A DNA stretch of 64,000 nucleotides from Arthrobacter sp. ZGTC131 (GTDB lineage: Bacteria; Actinomycetota; Actinomycetes; Actinomycetales; Micrococcaceae). This document shows, in pieces, positions 40,130-48,651 of this stretch. Under the pieces are notes generated by a model, which saw only the letters and a program-made list of their open reading frames with translations, had not been told where the DNA came from and did no database searches. The stretch is taken from the NCBI RefSeq assembly GCF_002929275.1, contig NZ_PJIK01000008.1:152421-216420 (forward strand), written 5' to 3'. The translations under genes were made by a program, and so were the position numbers. The number at the start of each line of letters is the position of its first letter. The stretch's first letter is position 1.

Positions 40130-41569
40130 TCAGACCTTGGCGGAACCCTTCGGAACAAACAGGGTTTCGGCCTGTTCCAGCGACATGCCGTTCGTCTCCG
40201 GCACCTTGTACATGACGAAGAAGAACGATGCCGCCGCAAAGAGTGCGTACATGGCGTACGTCAGCGGCAGCGAACCTGCGGCCATCACGGGGAAGCTCAG
40301 GGTGATGGCAAAGTTGGCGATCCACTGCGCGGCCGCGGCCAGGCCCAGGGCGCGTGCACGGATCCGGGACGGGAAGATCTCACCCAGGAGCACCCACACG
40401 AGCGGTCCCCAGGATGCACCGAAGCTCACCACGAAGATGTTGGCAGCCACGAGGGCGACGGGGCCCCAGGCGCCGGGGAGGGAGATCTCGGAGCCGGTGC
40501 CGGTGGCGGAGGCGAAGGCCAGGGCCATGACGCCGAGGGAAACGGCCATGCCGATGGAGCCGGCCAGCAGGATGGGGCGCCGGCCGATCCGGTCCACGAG
40601 TGCGATGGCCACGAGGGTTACCAGGATGTTGGTGACGGACGTTGCCACGGAAATGGTGAGCGAGTCCTTCTCCTGGAAGCCCACGGCTTTCCACAGGGTG
40701 GTGGAGTAGTAGAAGATCACGTTGATGCCCACGAACTGCTGCAGCACGGACAACGTGATGCCGATCCACACCACGGCCTGCAGCCCGAAGGTCTTGCCCC
40801 GCAGCGAGCCCTTCTTGCCGGCCAGCTGGTCCTCTTCGATGGCCTCACGGATCTCGCGCAGATGGCGGTCCGTGTCCTCGTCCGGCGCGATGGAATCGAA
40901 GACCTTGCGGGCTTCGTCTTCCTTGCCCTGGAACACCAGGAAGCGCGGGGACTCGGGAAGGGTGTAGGCGATCAGGCCGTAGACGACGGCCGGGGCCGCG
41001 GCGGCCAGGAACATCCAGCGCCAGGCCTCGATGCCGAGCCAGAGCGCCTGGTCGGCGCCGCCGGCGGCCGTTGCGAACAGCGCGTCGGAGAGCAGTGCGG
41101 CGAAGATACCGGTGGTGATGGCCAGCTGCTGCAGCGAGGCGAGCCGGCCGCGGACGTGCCGCGGGGAGATCTCGGAGATGTACGCCGGGGCGATCACCGA
41201 CGCCAGCCCGATGCCAAGGCCGCCCACGAGCCGCCAGAAGATCAGGTCCCAGACGCTGAACGCGAAGCCCGTGCCGATGGCGCTGACCAGGAAGAGCAGC
41301 GAGCCCAGCTTCATCGCGGGAATGCGCCCGTAACGGTCGGCCACCTTGCCCGCCATGTACGCGCCGGCGGCACAGCCGAGCAGGGCTACAGCCACGGCAA
41401 ATCCGGTGACGCCCTCGCTGAGGGCGAATTCGTCCTTCATGGCGTCGACCGCGCCGTTGACCACGGACGAGTCGAAGCCGAACAGGAAGCCGCCCACGGC
41501 GCCCGCAAGGGCCAGCCATATGACCCGTTGCGGGATCTTGGCGGTGGTTTGCTCCTTGGCGGTAGGCAT
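40130..41569 (-). CDS. Sugar porter family MFS transporter
   Basis: A 479-residue 12-helix transporter. Sugar porter signatures are DRYGRIPAMKLGS (loop 2-3), the PESPRFLVFQGKEDEA motif after helix 6, DRIGRRPILLAGS (loop 8-9), QQFVGINVIFYYS in helix 7 and the C-terminal PETNGMSLEQAE motif. Such proteins are sugar:H+ symporters (xylose, galactose, inositol, glucose). No catabolic genes flank it, so the substrate is undefined. A dyad (ACCGAG/CTCGGT, 41678-41695) lies about 108 bases upstream of its ATG. Confidence 0.93.
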   Translation of the reverse strand: MPTAKEQTTAKIPQRVIWLALAGAVGGFLFGFDSSVVNGAVDAMKDEFALSEGVTGFAVAVALLGCAAGAYMAGKVADRYGRIPAMKLGSLLFLVSAIGTGFAFSVWDLIFWRLVGGLGIGLASVIAPAYISEISPRHVRGRLASLQQLAITTGIFAALLSDALFATAAGGADQALWLGIEAWRWMFLAAAAPAVVYGLIAYTLPESPRFLVFQGKEDEARKVFDSIAPDEDTDRHLREIREAIEEDQLAGKKGSLRGKTFGLQAVVWIGITLSVLQQFVGINVIFYYSTTLWKAVGFQEKDSLTISVATSVTNILVTLVAIALVDRIGRRPILLAGSIGMAVSLGVMALAFASATGTGSEISLPGAWGPVALVAANIFVVSFGASWGPLVWVLLGEIFPSRIRARALGLAAAAQWIANFAITLSFPVMAAGSLPLTYAMYALFAAASFFFVMYKVPETNGMSLEQAETLFVPKGSAKV

Positions 41570-41703
41570 GGTGCTCCCTGGGTTTGGGGGTTGGGTGGAT
41601 GCGGTGCGGACGTCGTCGGCTGCGGTACCGGCCCAGACGGCCGGCGCACACGCGCCTAACAGTGTGCCATGTCACCGACCGAGGTTCCACTCGGTGCACG
41701 GAA

Positions 41704-41737
41704 GACGACGACGGCGGCACGTCCCGCCGTCGTCGTC
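41704..41737. terminator. GC-rich perfect stem-loop
   Basis: GACGACGACGGCGG at 41704-41717 pairs perfectly with CCGCCGTCGTCGTC at 41724-41737 around a 6-base loop. It lies about 140 bases after the DHA2 transporter and can act as a second terminator. Confidence 0.5.
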
Positions 41738-41819
41738 ATCCGGCCTGGCTCCGGCCGTCACGCAGCGCAGGCTTTTGCCGGCCGAGGCGGCGGTGCGTCC
41801 CGAATTCCGCGGACACGAA

Positions 41820-41850
41820 ACGGCAGGCAGCCCGAAAGGCTGCCTGCCGT
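41820..41850 (-). terminator. Terminator of the DHA2 transporter gene
   Basis: ACGGCAGGCAGCC at 41820-41832 pairs perfectly with GGCTGCCTGCCGT at 41838-41850 around a 5-base loop, 27 bases after the minus-strand stop codon. Confidence 0.75.
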
Positions 41851-41877
41851 GACGTTTTCGCCGGAGTGGGCTGGTCG

Positions 41878-43542
41878 CTAGTGCGCCGGCACGGACTCTG
41901 ATCCTGCTCCCTGTGCGACTGCCTTGGGGTCGGTGAGTTTCTTGTTCGGCAGAGCGAAGCTGATCAGGAAGGCAATGCCGGTGAGCACGGCCGCGGTGAG
42001 CATGACGGCGTCGATCGACTGGGCGAATCCCTCGGTGATCGGCCGGGTCAGCGCGGGGTTCGCCGAGTGCAGCCAGCTGGTGTCGTTGAGGGAGTCTTTG
42101 GTGGCGCCGTTCCGGAAGAACTCGTAAAGCTTGGCGTTCGCGGAGTCGGCGGCCACGGCGGGATCCTTGAGGACCTCGAGGTAGTCGGGGTTCTGCATGG
42201 CGTCCTTCATGCCGTTGGCGATCTTGTCCGCCGCCAGGCTGAACAGCATGGAAATGAACACTGCGGTTCCCACAGCGCCGCCCATGGAGCGGAAGAACGC
42301 GGCCGATGAGGTGCCCACGCCCATGTCCTTCGGCGGAACGGAGACCTGCATGGCGAGCGTGAGCGGCTGCATGCAGAAGCCCAGGCCCAGGCCGAAGAAC
42401 ACCGCAATCAGGCCGGGAACCCAGAGCCCGGTGTCCACGCCGAGCGACAAGCCCATGGCGACGGCGGCGGCGGTCAGGACCGCCGTGCCCACGATGGGGA
42501 AGATCCGGTAGGTGCCGGACGACGAGATGGTCCGGCCCGCGGTGATGGAGCCGGTGAGGATGCCCACGGTGAACGTGATCATCATCAGGCCGGCCTCGGT
42601 GGGGGTGAGTCCCTTCACGAGCTGCAGGTACATGGGCAGCATGGCAATGGCGCCGAACATGCCGATGCCGATGATGAAGTTCAGCAGCGAGGACAGGCCG
42701 AAGGTGAGGTTGCGGAAGAGCCGCAGCGGGATCAGGGCATAATCGCCGGCGCGCTTCTCGGCCAGCAGGAACGCGACGATGCCCACAACGCCCAGGCCGA
42801 TGCACAGGAGGGATGCCGGGGAGGTCCAGCCCCAACTGCGGCCTTGCTCGGCAACCAGGAGCAGCGGAACGATGGCCAGGGTGATGGCGGCCGCGCCCCA
42901 GTAGTCGATCTTCTGTTTCACGTGCTTGGCGGGCAGGTGCAGGTACAGGAACACGACGGCCAGGGCGGCGAGGCCGATGGGCAGGTTGATGAAGAACACC
43001 CAGCGCCAGCCGTCGAAGCCCAGGATGTTCGCGGAACCGGCGAAGGCGCCGCCCACCACGGGGCCGAGGACGGAGGAGATGCCGAAGACGGACATGAAGT
43101 AGCCCTGGAACTTGGCCCGGTCCTTGAGGGCGACGATGTCGCCGATGATGGTCAGCGCGAGGGCGAGCAGGCCGCCGGCGCCCATGCCCTGGATGCCGCG
43201 GGCGATGGCGAGTTCGGTCATCGAGTGCACGGATCCCGCATACAGGGAGCCCGCCAGGAAGATCACGATCGCAGCCAGGTACAGCGGGCGGCGGCCGAAG
43301 ATGTCGCTGAGCTTGCCGTACAGCGGTGTGCTCACCGTGGACGTGATGAGGTACGCGGTGGTGGCCCAAGCCTGCAGGGAAAGCCCGTCGAGGTCGTTGG
43401 CGATGGTGTAGATGGACGTGGACACGATGGTCTGGTCCAGCGACGACAGGAACATGCCGAGCATGAGACCCACCATCACTGTGATGGTCTGACGCTTGGT
43501 CAGGACGTCCCCGGCTACGGGCCCGGTGGCGGTTTTGGACAT
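41878..43542 (-). CDS. DHA2 (EmrB/QacA) family multidrug MFS transporter
   Basis: A 554-residue transporter with 14 predicted helices. Motif A is GKLSDIFGRRPLYL; motif C of drug:H+ antiporters appears as SVFGISSVLGPVVGGAFAGS; helix 1 begins LSSLDQTIVSTSIYTI, with the acidic residue usual in the family. A large loop between the last two helices (residues about 430-500) is present, as in actinobacterial members. Likely exports toxic organic compounds. An operator-like dyad lies upstream but no regulator gene is adjacent. Confidence 0.93.
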   Translation of the reverse strand: MSKTATGPVAGDVLTKRQTITVMVGLMLGMFLSSLDQTIVSTSIYTIANDLDGLSLQAWATTAYLITSTVSTPLYGKLSDIFGRRPLYLAAIVIFLAGSLYAGSVHSMTELAIARGIQGMGAGGLLALALTIIGDIVALKDRAKFQGYFMSVFGISSVLGPVVGGAFAGSANILGFDGWRWVFFINLPIGLAALAVVFLYLHLPAKHVKQKIDYWGAAAITLAIVPLLLVAEQGRSWGWTSPASLLCIGLGVVGIVAFLLAEKRAGDYALIPLRLFRNLTFGLSSLLNFIIGIGMFGAIAMLPMYLQLVKGLTPTEAGLMMITFTVGILTGSITAGRTISSSGTYRIFPIVGTAVLTAAAVAMGLSLGVDTGLWVPGLIAVFFGLGLGFCMQPLTLAMQVSVPPKDMGVGTSSAAFFRSMGGAVGTAVFISMLFSLAADKIANGMKDAMQNPDYLEVLKDPAVAADSANAKLYEFFRNGATKDSLNDTSWLHSANPALTRPITEGFAQSIDAVMLTAAVLTGIAFLISFALPNKKLTDPKAVAQGAGSESVPAH

Positions 43543-43574
43543 GACTGCTCCATTACAAAAAGGGGATCCAGCTT

Positions 43575-43597
43575 GATAGTTGCTTTCAGTAACTATC
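43575..43597. promoter_or_regulatory. Operator-like dyad upstream of the DHA2 transporter
   Basis: GATAGTT at 43575-43581 and AACTATC at 43591-43597 form a perfect 7-bp dyad with 9 bases between, 33 bases before the minus-strand ATG. The layout fits MarR- or TetR-type operators of efflux genes. No such regulator lies next to it. Confidence 0.6.
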
Positions 43598-43687
43598 TTA
43601 CGTGGTGATTTGTTCCCTAGGGCAACGAAAACTTCCAGGCCGGACCGGAATCGGGGCGGCTGTTGCGCCTCCTCCCTCTTTCGAGGG

Positions 43688-43732
43688 GCGAGATCTCGGC
43701 CATTAGCAGCACCCTAAGCGCCGAGATCTCGC
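43688..43732 (-). terminator. Terminator of the RraA-like gene
   Basis: GCGAGATCTCGGC at 43688-43700 pairs perfectly with GCCGAGATCTCGC at 43720-43732. The loop is 19 bases. It lies 19 bases after the minus-strand stop codon and has no U tract. Each arm contains the palindrome GAGATCTC. Confidence 0.65.
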
Positions 43733-43750
43733 GCATCACCGCAAGGTTTC

Positions 43751-44281
43751 TCAGCGCTCCACAAGGATGCCGTCCGGATCACACCAGATGGTGGCACCCG
43801 AGCGGATGGTCACGCCGTCGATCAGCAGGTCCACGTCCGTCTCTCCGGCGCCGGCCTTCGCGCTCTTGCGCGGATTGCTGCCGAGCGCCTTGACGCCGAG
43901 CGGCAGTTCCGCGATGGCCTCGCGGTCGCGGATGGCACCGTTAATGACGACGCCGGCCCAGCCGTTTTGCACGGCGCTCGCCGCGATCATGTCCCCCATC
44001 AGCGCCGTGCGCAGCGAGCCGTTGCCGTCCACCACCAGCACAGCGCCGTTGCCGGGCGTGGCCAGCGTGGACTTGACCAGCGCGTTGTCCTCGAAGCAGC
44101 GGATGGTCCGGACCGGGCCGCTGAAGTGCGAGCGTCCGCCCAGTGACTGGAACTGCAGGGAGATGGAGCTGAGTTCCTCGCCGCGTTCGTCGTAGAGGTC
44201 GGCCGTGTTGACGGCGGCCTCCGCCGGTGCGGGCTGTGCTGTCTGTTCCGGCTGGGACGTGCTGGCGGGATTGGCAGTCAT
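43751..44281 (-). CDS. RraA family protein (RNase E regulator/HMG aldolase-like)
   Basis: A 176-residue RraA-fold protein. It has FSGPVRTIRCFEDNALVK, VLVVDGNGSLRTALMGDMIA and the AGVVINGAIRD loop, whose Gly-x-x-Arg-Asp is the site of Mg and substrate binding in the related 4-hydroxy-4-methyl-2-oxoglutarate aldolases. Residues 1-25 are a hydrophilic Ala/Pro/Gln extension. In E. coli RraA inhibits RNase E; for actinobacterial homologues both an RNase-regulating and an aldolase/oxaloacetate decarboxylase role are possible. It is divergent from a GPH-type transporter. Confidence 0.85.
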   Translation of the reverse strand: MTANPASTSQPEQTAQPAPAEAAVNTADLYDERGEELSSISLQFQSLGGRSHFSGPVRTIRCFEDNALVKSTLATPGNGAVLVVDGNGSLRTALMGDMIAASAVQNGWAGVVINGAIRDREAIAELPLGVKALGSNPRKSAKAGAGETDVDLLIDGVTIRSGATIWCDPDGILVER

Positions 44282-44401
44282 GGGTTCTCCTCAGGCGATA
44301 TTGCGCGGCCGAGTGGGTGCCGCGCAGTTTTGACGGGCGGGTCGGTGATGCCCACGATAGTCTGATTTCACACGATCAAAACGTTCCAGGGGGAGCCTGC
44401 C

Positions 44402-45703
44402 ATGAGTCTGTCCGACATTCCCGGTGCAGTTCCCGATCCCGGGCTGGTGGGGACGCGATCTGCCGCGGCGCTCGCCGAACCCACAGTCCGGGTCCGGCCC
44501 TTGTGGACCACCGGCGTGGTCCTGGTCAACCTTGGGGTCAACGCGGCGTTTTTCGGGCCCCTCCAGGTGCTGCTCGGACAGCAGGCCGAACACTTCGACG
44601 CCGGCCAGAAGGAAGCCATCCTGGCACTCGTCACCGGTGCCGGCGCGGCGGTCTCCCTCGTGGCCAACCCCCTTGTCGGTGCCTTCAGCGACCGCACTAC
44701 GTCCCGCTTCGGCCGGCGAGTGCCGTGGGTCGTGGTGGGGGCGGTCCTGGGGGCGGCCGCGCTGATAGGCCTGGCAGGTGCGCCGAATGTGGCCGTCATG
44801 ACGCTGCTCTGGTGCCTCGTGCAGGCCGGCTGCAACGGCGCGTACGCGGCCATCACCGCCGCCGTTCCTGACCGTGTTCCCGTGCCGCAGCGCGCCACAG
44901 TCGGCGGCCTCGCGGCGATGGGCCAAACGGTGGGCATCCTCATCGGCGCGGTGATTGCCGCCGTCGTCACCGGAAACTTCGCCCTGGGGTACATCGTCTG
45001 CGCAATTGCCCTGCTGGCCGGCGTCGTCATGTATTTGTTCAAGAGCGACGACGAGCCGCTCCCCGCCAGCCGCCGGCCGCCGCTGAACTGGACCGATTTC
45101 CTGCTCGGCTTCATCCGGCCGCTGCGGCACCCGGATTTCGCGTGGGCGTGGATCACCCGGCTGCTCGTCAATATCGGCAACCACATGGTCACGCTGTACC
45201 TGCTGTTCTTCCTCGCGGACGCTGTTCACCTGAAGGAGACCACGGGAATGGAGCCGGCAGTTGGAGTGCTCGTGCTGACCGGGCTCTACTGCGTGTTCGT
45301 GATCATCACCAGTGTGATCGGCGGCCGGCTCAGCGACCGCATGGGCAAGCGCAAGCCCCTGGTCATAGCCTCCTCCGTGATCATTGCGCTCGCTTCACTG
45401 ATCCTGGCGTTCGCGCCGACGTGGATCGGCGGCCTCGTGGGCGCCAGCGTCCTGGGGATCGGCTTCGGCGCATACCTGGCGGTGGACTTTGCGCTCATCA
45501 CCCAGGTGCTGCCGCACGCAGCCGACCGGGGCAAGGACCTCGGTGTCATCAACATCGCCAACTCCCTGCCGCAGGTCATTGCTCCGGCCCTGGCCTGGCC
45601 GTTTTTGACGCTCTGGGGCGGCTACGTCTCGCTCTACGTCGCGGCGGCGGTGATCGGCCTGCTGGGTGCCGTGTTCGTGGTGAAGATCAAGGGCGTCGAC
45701 TGA
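44402..45703 (+). CDS. MFS transporter, sugar/GPH or SLC45-like
   Basis: A 433-residue transporter with 12 predicted helices. The loop motifs GAFSDRTTSRFGRRVPWVVV and GGRLSDRMGKRKPLV are those of the GPH/SLC45-like branch that carries sugars and glycosides. GGGGGAG lies 6 bases before the ATG. It is divergent from the rraA-like gene and followed, about 140 bases on, by a TetR-type regulator. Substrate unknown. Confidence 0.86.
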   Translation: MSLSDIPGAVPDPGLVGTRSAAALAEPTVRVRPLWTTGVVLVNLGVNAAFFGPLQVLLGQQAEHFDAGQKEAILALVTGAGAAVSLVANPLVGAFSDRTTSRFGRRVPWVVVGAVLGAAALIGLAGAPNVAVMTLLWCLVQAGCNGAYAAITAAVPDRVPVPQRATVGGLAAMGQTVGILIGAVIAAVVTGNFALGYIVCAIALLAGVVMYLFKSDDEPLPASRRPPLNWTDFLLGFIRPLRHPDFAWAWITRLLVNIGNHMVTLYLLFFLADAVHLKETTGMEPAVGVLVLTGLYCVFVIITSVIGGRLSDRMGKRKPLVIASSVIIALASLILAFAPTWIGGLVGASVLGIGFGAYLAVDFALITQVLPHAADRGKDLGVINIANSLPQVIAPALAWPFLTLWGGYVSLYVAAAVIGLLGAVFVVKIKGVD

Positions 45704-45840
45704 CAGCGTGCTTTACAGCTAGCAAGCCGGGCCCCCGACCGGCGTCGCAGATGGCCGGTGCCGTATAGTTGATTGCGAATTGCGGCGGGATCGGGATGGG
45801 GACTCTCCTGGCTGCCGCAGGAATCTCAACCTCCGGACTG

Positions 45841-46443
45841 ATGATGCTTGAATTTAATCCAGATCTTCCGCCCATGGCCGCCCCGCCCTCCCTGCCCCGA
45901 CAACAGCTTCGCTACGCCCGCATCCTGGACGTCGCAGCCGGGTTCGCGCGCAAGGGCCTCAAATCCGTCACCCTGTCCGAGGTGGCCGCGAAGGCCGACG
46001 TCCCCCTCGGCACCCTGTACCGCTACTTCCCCTCCGCCACTCATCTCATGCTGGCCCTCTACAGGCACCAGTTGAGTGACCTGAAAGTGGGCAGCTGGCC
46101 GGGCGCGGGGACGGTCCGGATTCATGCGCTGTCCGGCGTGGTGATGGAAATCTTCCACATGCGGGTGATGCAGCCCGCCGTCGAGCAGTGCCTCACCCAG
46201 GGCGTGTACCTTCAGGACCGGGACACTACGGCGCTGCTGCGGGAGATCGACGCCCTGGCCGAGCGTGCCGTCACGGCCGCGAGTGGCGACGCCGCCGTCT
46301 CACGGGTCCTGCTGCTGACCGTCACAGGTCTAGTCCAGTCAGTCCGCTGCCGCCGCCTATCGCTGTTCGAGGCCGAAGAGGACCTGAAGAAAGCCTGCTC
46401 CCTGCTGGTGCCGCGTCCCCGTTCCATGCGCCACACAGCGTAA
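45841..46443 (+). CDS. TetR family regulator, KstR-like
   Basis: About 200 residues. The HTH is at residues about 22-68 (ILDVAAGFARKGLKSVTLSE, then VAAKADVPLGTLYRYFPSAT). The rest is a helical domain that includes MEIFHMRVMQPAVEQCLTQG. It resembles KstR-type repressors of cholesterol and fatty-acid genes. The start is uncertain: ATG at 45841, 45844 or 45796, and TTG at 45769, are all in frame and none has a strong ribosome site. It follows the GPH-type transporter on the same strand; the target is unknown. Confidence 0.8.
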   Translation: MMLEFNPDLPPMAAPPSLPRQQLRYARILDVAAGFARKGLKSVTLSEVAAKADVPLGTLYRYFPSATHLMLALYRHQLSDLKVGSWPGAGTVRIHALSGVVMEIFHMRVMQPAVEQCLTQGVYLQDRDTTALLREIDALAERAVTAASGDAAVSRVLLLTVTGLVQSVRCRRLSLFEAEEDLKKACSLLVPRPRSMRHTA

Positions 46444-46519
46444 CCGGTCTAGACCATTGAGCGTCCTGAAGCGCTAAATTCGGTGAATTAGGCCACAGGA
46501 ACACCCGTAGACCGCTGCA

Positions 46520-46538
46520 GGGGCGCCCACGGCGCCCC
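46520..46538. other. Perfect tetra-GC stem-loop in the malic enzyme leader
   Basis: GGGGCGCC at 46520-46527 pairs perfectly with GGCGCCCC at 46531-46538 around the loop CAC. It lies about 190 bases before malic enzyme and may be part of a structured leader or a terminator of the regulator gene upstream. Confidence 0.45.
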
Positions 46539-46572
46539 AAGTGGCCAAACGAGGGGTTCCGCAGTGTTTACC

Positions 46573-46686
46573 ATGGCAGGACCGGAGTGGCTAGCAACCC
46601 GTGCCAGCGGGCTTCCGGACGGACCCCGCCACCCTTTGGGCCGTCAGGGAAGCGCGCACCTGACCATCTTGAGCTCCAATGCTTGA
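46573..46686 (+). other. Possible short upstream ORF (37 codons) in the malic enzyme leader
   Basis: An ATG at 46573 opens a 37-codon frame that ends at TGA 46684-46686, 44 bases before the malic enzyme start. The encoded peptide begins MAGPEWLATRAS. There is a GGGG stretch about 17 bases upstream but no well-spaced ribosome site. Within it GTCAGG (46643-46648) pairs with CCTGAC (46659-46664). It could be a leader peptide or chance. Confidence 0.3.
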
Positions 46687-46730
46687 GCCCCCTGTGCCGT
46701 GCGCCCACGGCTAGCCCAGGAGACAACGAC

Positions 46731-47936
46731 GTGTCCACTGAAACGATTGCCCCCACCGACAACTCCGCAGCCGAAGCGCTGACGGACCAGGAAATTTTTG
46801 CCGCCCACGAGGGCGGCAAGCTCTCCATCGCCAGCACCGTCCCGCTCGCCAACAAGCGCGACCTCTCCATCGCGTACACCCCGGGCGTTGCCGAGGTCAG
46901 CCGCGCCATCCACGCCGACCCGAAGCTTGCCAAGACCCACACCTGGGCGCAGCGCCTGGTCGCGGTGGTCAGCGACGGCACCGCCGTCCTTGGCCTCGGA
47001 AACATCGGCCCCAGCGCCTCCCTCCCGGTCATGGAGGGCAAGTCCGCCCTGTTCAAGGCCTTCGGCGAACTGGACTCCATCCCGCTGGTCCTCAACACCA
47101 CGGACGTGGACGAGATCGTGGAGACCCTGGTCCGGCTGCGCCCCAGCTTCGGCGCCGTCAACCTCGAGGACATCGCGGCCCCGCGCTGCTTCGAGCTGGA
47201 GGAAAAGCTCATCGAGGCCCTGGACTGCCCCGTCATGCACGATGACCAGCACGGCACCGCCGTCGTGGTCCTCGCAGCCCTGACCGGAGCCGCCAAGGTC
47301 ACCGGGCGCGAACTCGAAGGACTCCGCGTCGTCGTCTCAGGCGCCGGAGCCGCGGGCATCGCCGTCGCCGAAATCCTGCTGACCGCGGGCATCCGCGATG
47401 TGGTGCTGCTGGACTCCCGCGGCGTGATCAACGCCGCTCGCCCGGACATCGCCGCCGATCCCGCCAGCAAGAAGGCCCAGATGGCGCAGCGCAGCAATCC
47501 CCGCGGCATCGCGGGCGGCCCGGCCGAGGCCCTGCTCGGCGCGGACGTTTTCGTGGGCGTCTCCTCCTCGAAGCTGGCCGAGGAGCACCTGAAACTGATG
47601 AACCACAGCTCCATCGTGTTCGCGCTGTCCAACCCGGACCCCGAAGTTCTGCCGGAAGTTGCCGTCAAGTACGCCGCCGTCGTGGCCACCGGCCGCAGCG
47701 ACTTCCCCAACCAGATCAACAACGTCCTGGCCTTCCCGGGGATCTTCCGCGGCGCGCTCGACGCCGGCGCCCGCCGCATCACCCCGGCCATGAAGCTTGC
47801 CGCAGCCCGCGCCATCGCCGGGCTGGCCGAGGAGAACCTGTCCGCAGACTACATCGTGCCCAGCCCGCTGGATCCGCGGGTGGCACCGGCCGTCACCGCC
47901 GCCGTGGCCGCCGCGGCGGCGGAAGACGGAGTCTGA
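46731..47936 (+). CDS. NAD(P)-dependent malic enzyme
   Basis: A 401-residue decarboxylating malate dehydrogenase of the short bacterial type. The N-terminal malic domain shows LSIAYTPGVAEVSRAI (catalytic Tyr) and NLEDIAAPRCFELE (metal Glu/Asp), then HDDQHGTAVVVLAAL; the Rossmann part has VVVSGAGAAGIAVAEILL and the FALSNPDPE and PNQINNVLAFPGIFRGALD segments. It converts malate to pyruvate and CO2. The start is GTG 46731 with AGGAGA 7 bases upstream. NAD versus NADP use is not certain. The leader of about 280 bases is unusually long and can fold. Confidence 0.94.
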   Translation: MSTETIAPTDNSAAEALTDQEIFAAHEGGKLSIASTVPLANKRDLSIAYTPGVAEVSRAIHADPKLAKTHTWAQRLVAVVSDGTAVLGLGNIGPSASLPVMEGKSALFKAFGELDSIPLVLNTTDVDEIVETLVRLRPSFGAVNLEDIAAPRCFELEEKLIEALDCPVMHDDQHGTAVVVLAALTGAAKVTGRELEGLRVVVSGAGAAGIAVAEILLTAGIRDVVLLDSRGVINAARPDIAADPASKKAQMAQRSNPRGIAGGPAEALLGADVFVGVSSSKLAEEHLKLMNHSSIVFALSNPDPEVLPEVAVKYAAVVATGRSDFPNQINNVLAFPGIFRGALDAGARRITPAMKLAAARAIAGLAEENLSADYIVPSPLDPRVAPAVTAAVAAAAAEDGV

Positions 47937-47981
47937 GAACCGCTGACCCGTACGGCCGCTGAACGCGGCTGACCGAAGGCC

Positions 47982-48021
47982 CGACGGCGGCGCCTCCCGT
48001 GCTGGGGAGGCGCCGCCGTCG
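47982..48021 (+). terminator. Terminator of the malic enzyme gene
   Basis: A perfect 17-bp stem: CGACGGCGGCGCCTCCC at 47982-47998 with its reverse complement at 48005-48021, loop GTGCTG. It starts 46 bases after the stop codon. Very GC rich, no T tract. Confidence 0.75.
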
Positions 48022-48121
48022 TCCGTTCCCCCGGGCGGAGGGCGGGGCGCGCCGTGCTGCAGTGACGCCGTCCCGCCGCCGCCGGCCCGCCCACCACGGA
48101 CTGGAACCCTAGACTGGGGTA

Positions 48122-48625
48122 ATGAACCCCCAGACCCTAGTGACCGTTTTGTGTGGCCTGGCCATCCTCGTGGGAGTGGCCGGCACCGTCATCCCGGTGC
48201 TGCCCGGCAGCTTCCTGATCGGTATCAGCCTGCTGGCCTGGGCCATCTGGGGCGGCGAAGGCACCACCGGCTGGGTCGTCTTCAGCGTCGGCATGGTGTT
48301 CGTGCTCGCCGGCATGGCGGCCAGTGCAGTGCTTGCCGGCCGCAAACTCAGGCAGCACAGGATCCCCAACCGGAGCGTCGCGGCAGGCATCGTGCTGGGC
48401 ATCGCGGGCATGTTCGTCATTCCCGTGGTGGGCCTGTTCGTGGGCTTCGCCGCCGGGCTCCTACTCAGCGAACTCCACCGCACCCGCGACTTCCGCACGG
48501 CCCTGACCACCAGTTGGGCGGCGCTCAAAGCCACCGGCCTGGGCATCCTCGCGGAGTTCGGCCTGGCCTGCCTGGCCGCCAGCACCTGGGTGATCGGCGT
48601 GTGGGTGGCCGCCGCTTCGGGCTAG
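48122..48625 (+). CDS. DUF456 family membrane protein
   Basis: A 167-residue protein with four or five predicted helices. The opening helix-loop LVGVAGTVIPVLPGSFLIGI with its G-x-x-x-P-x-x-P-G pattern and the later GLFVGFAAGLLLSELHRTRD segment match DUF456. Function unknown. The next gene starts 27 bases downstream on the same strand. Confidence 0.85.
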   Translation: MNPQTLVTVLCGLAILVGVAGTVIPVLPGSFLIGISLLAWAIWGGEGTTGWVVFSVGMVFVLAGMAASAVLAGRKLRQHRIPNRSVAAGIVLGIAGMFVIPVVGLFVGFAAGLLLSELHRTRDFRTALTTSWAALKATGLGILAEFGLACLAASTWVIGVWVAAASG

Positions 48626-48651
48626 GTCCGCCTGGCTACTAGCATGGAGGA

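Larger units (their letters stand above)
41570..41877. other. Non-coding gap upstream of the sugar transporter
   Basis: About 308 bases. It holds the promoter region of the sugar transporter, an operator-like dyad (ACCGAG at 41678-41683 with CTCGGT at 41690-41695) and two strong stem-loops listed separately. No gene is seen. Confidence 0.6.

Noticed and set aside
46446-46455. Palindrome GGTCTAGACC after the KstR-like gene as an operator
   Set aside because: It is only 10 bp, lies at the 3' end of the gene, and short palindromes of this size are frequent.
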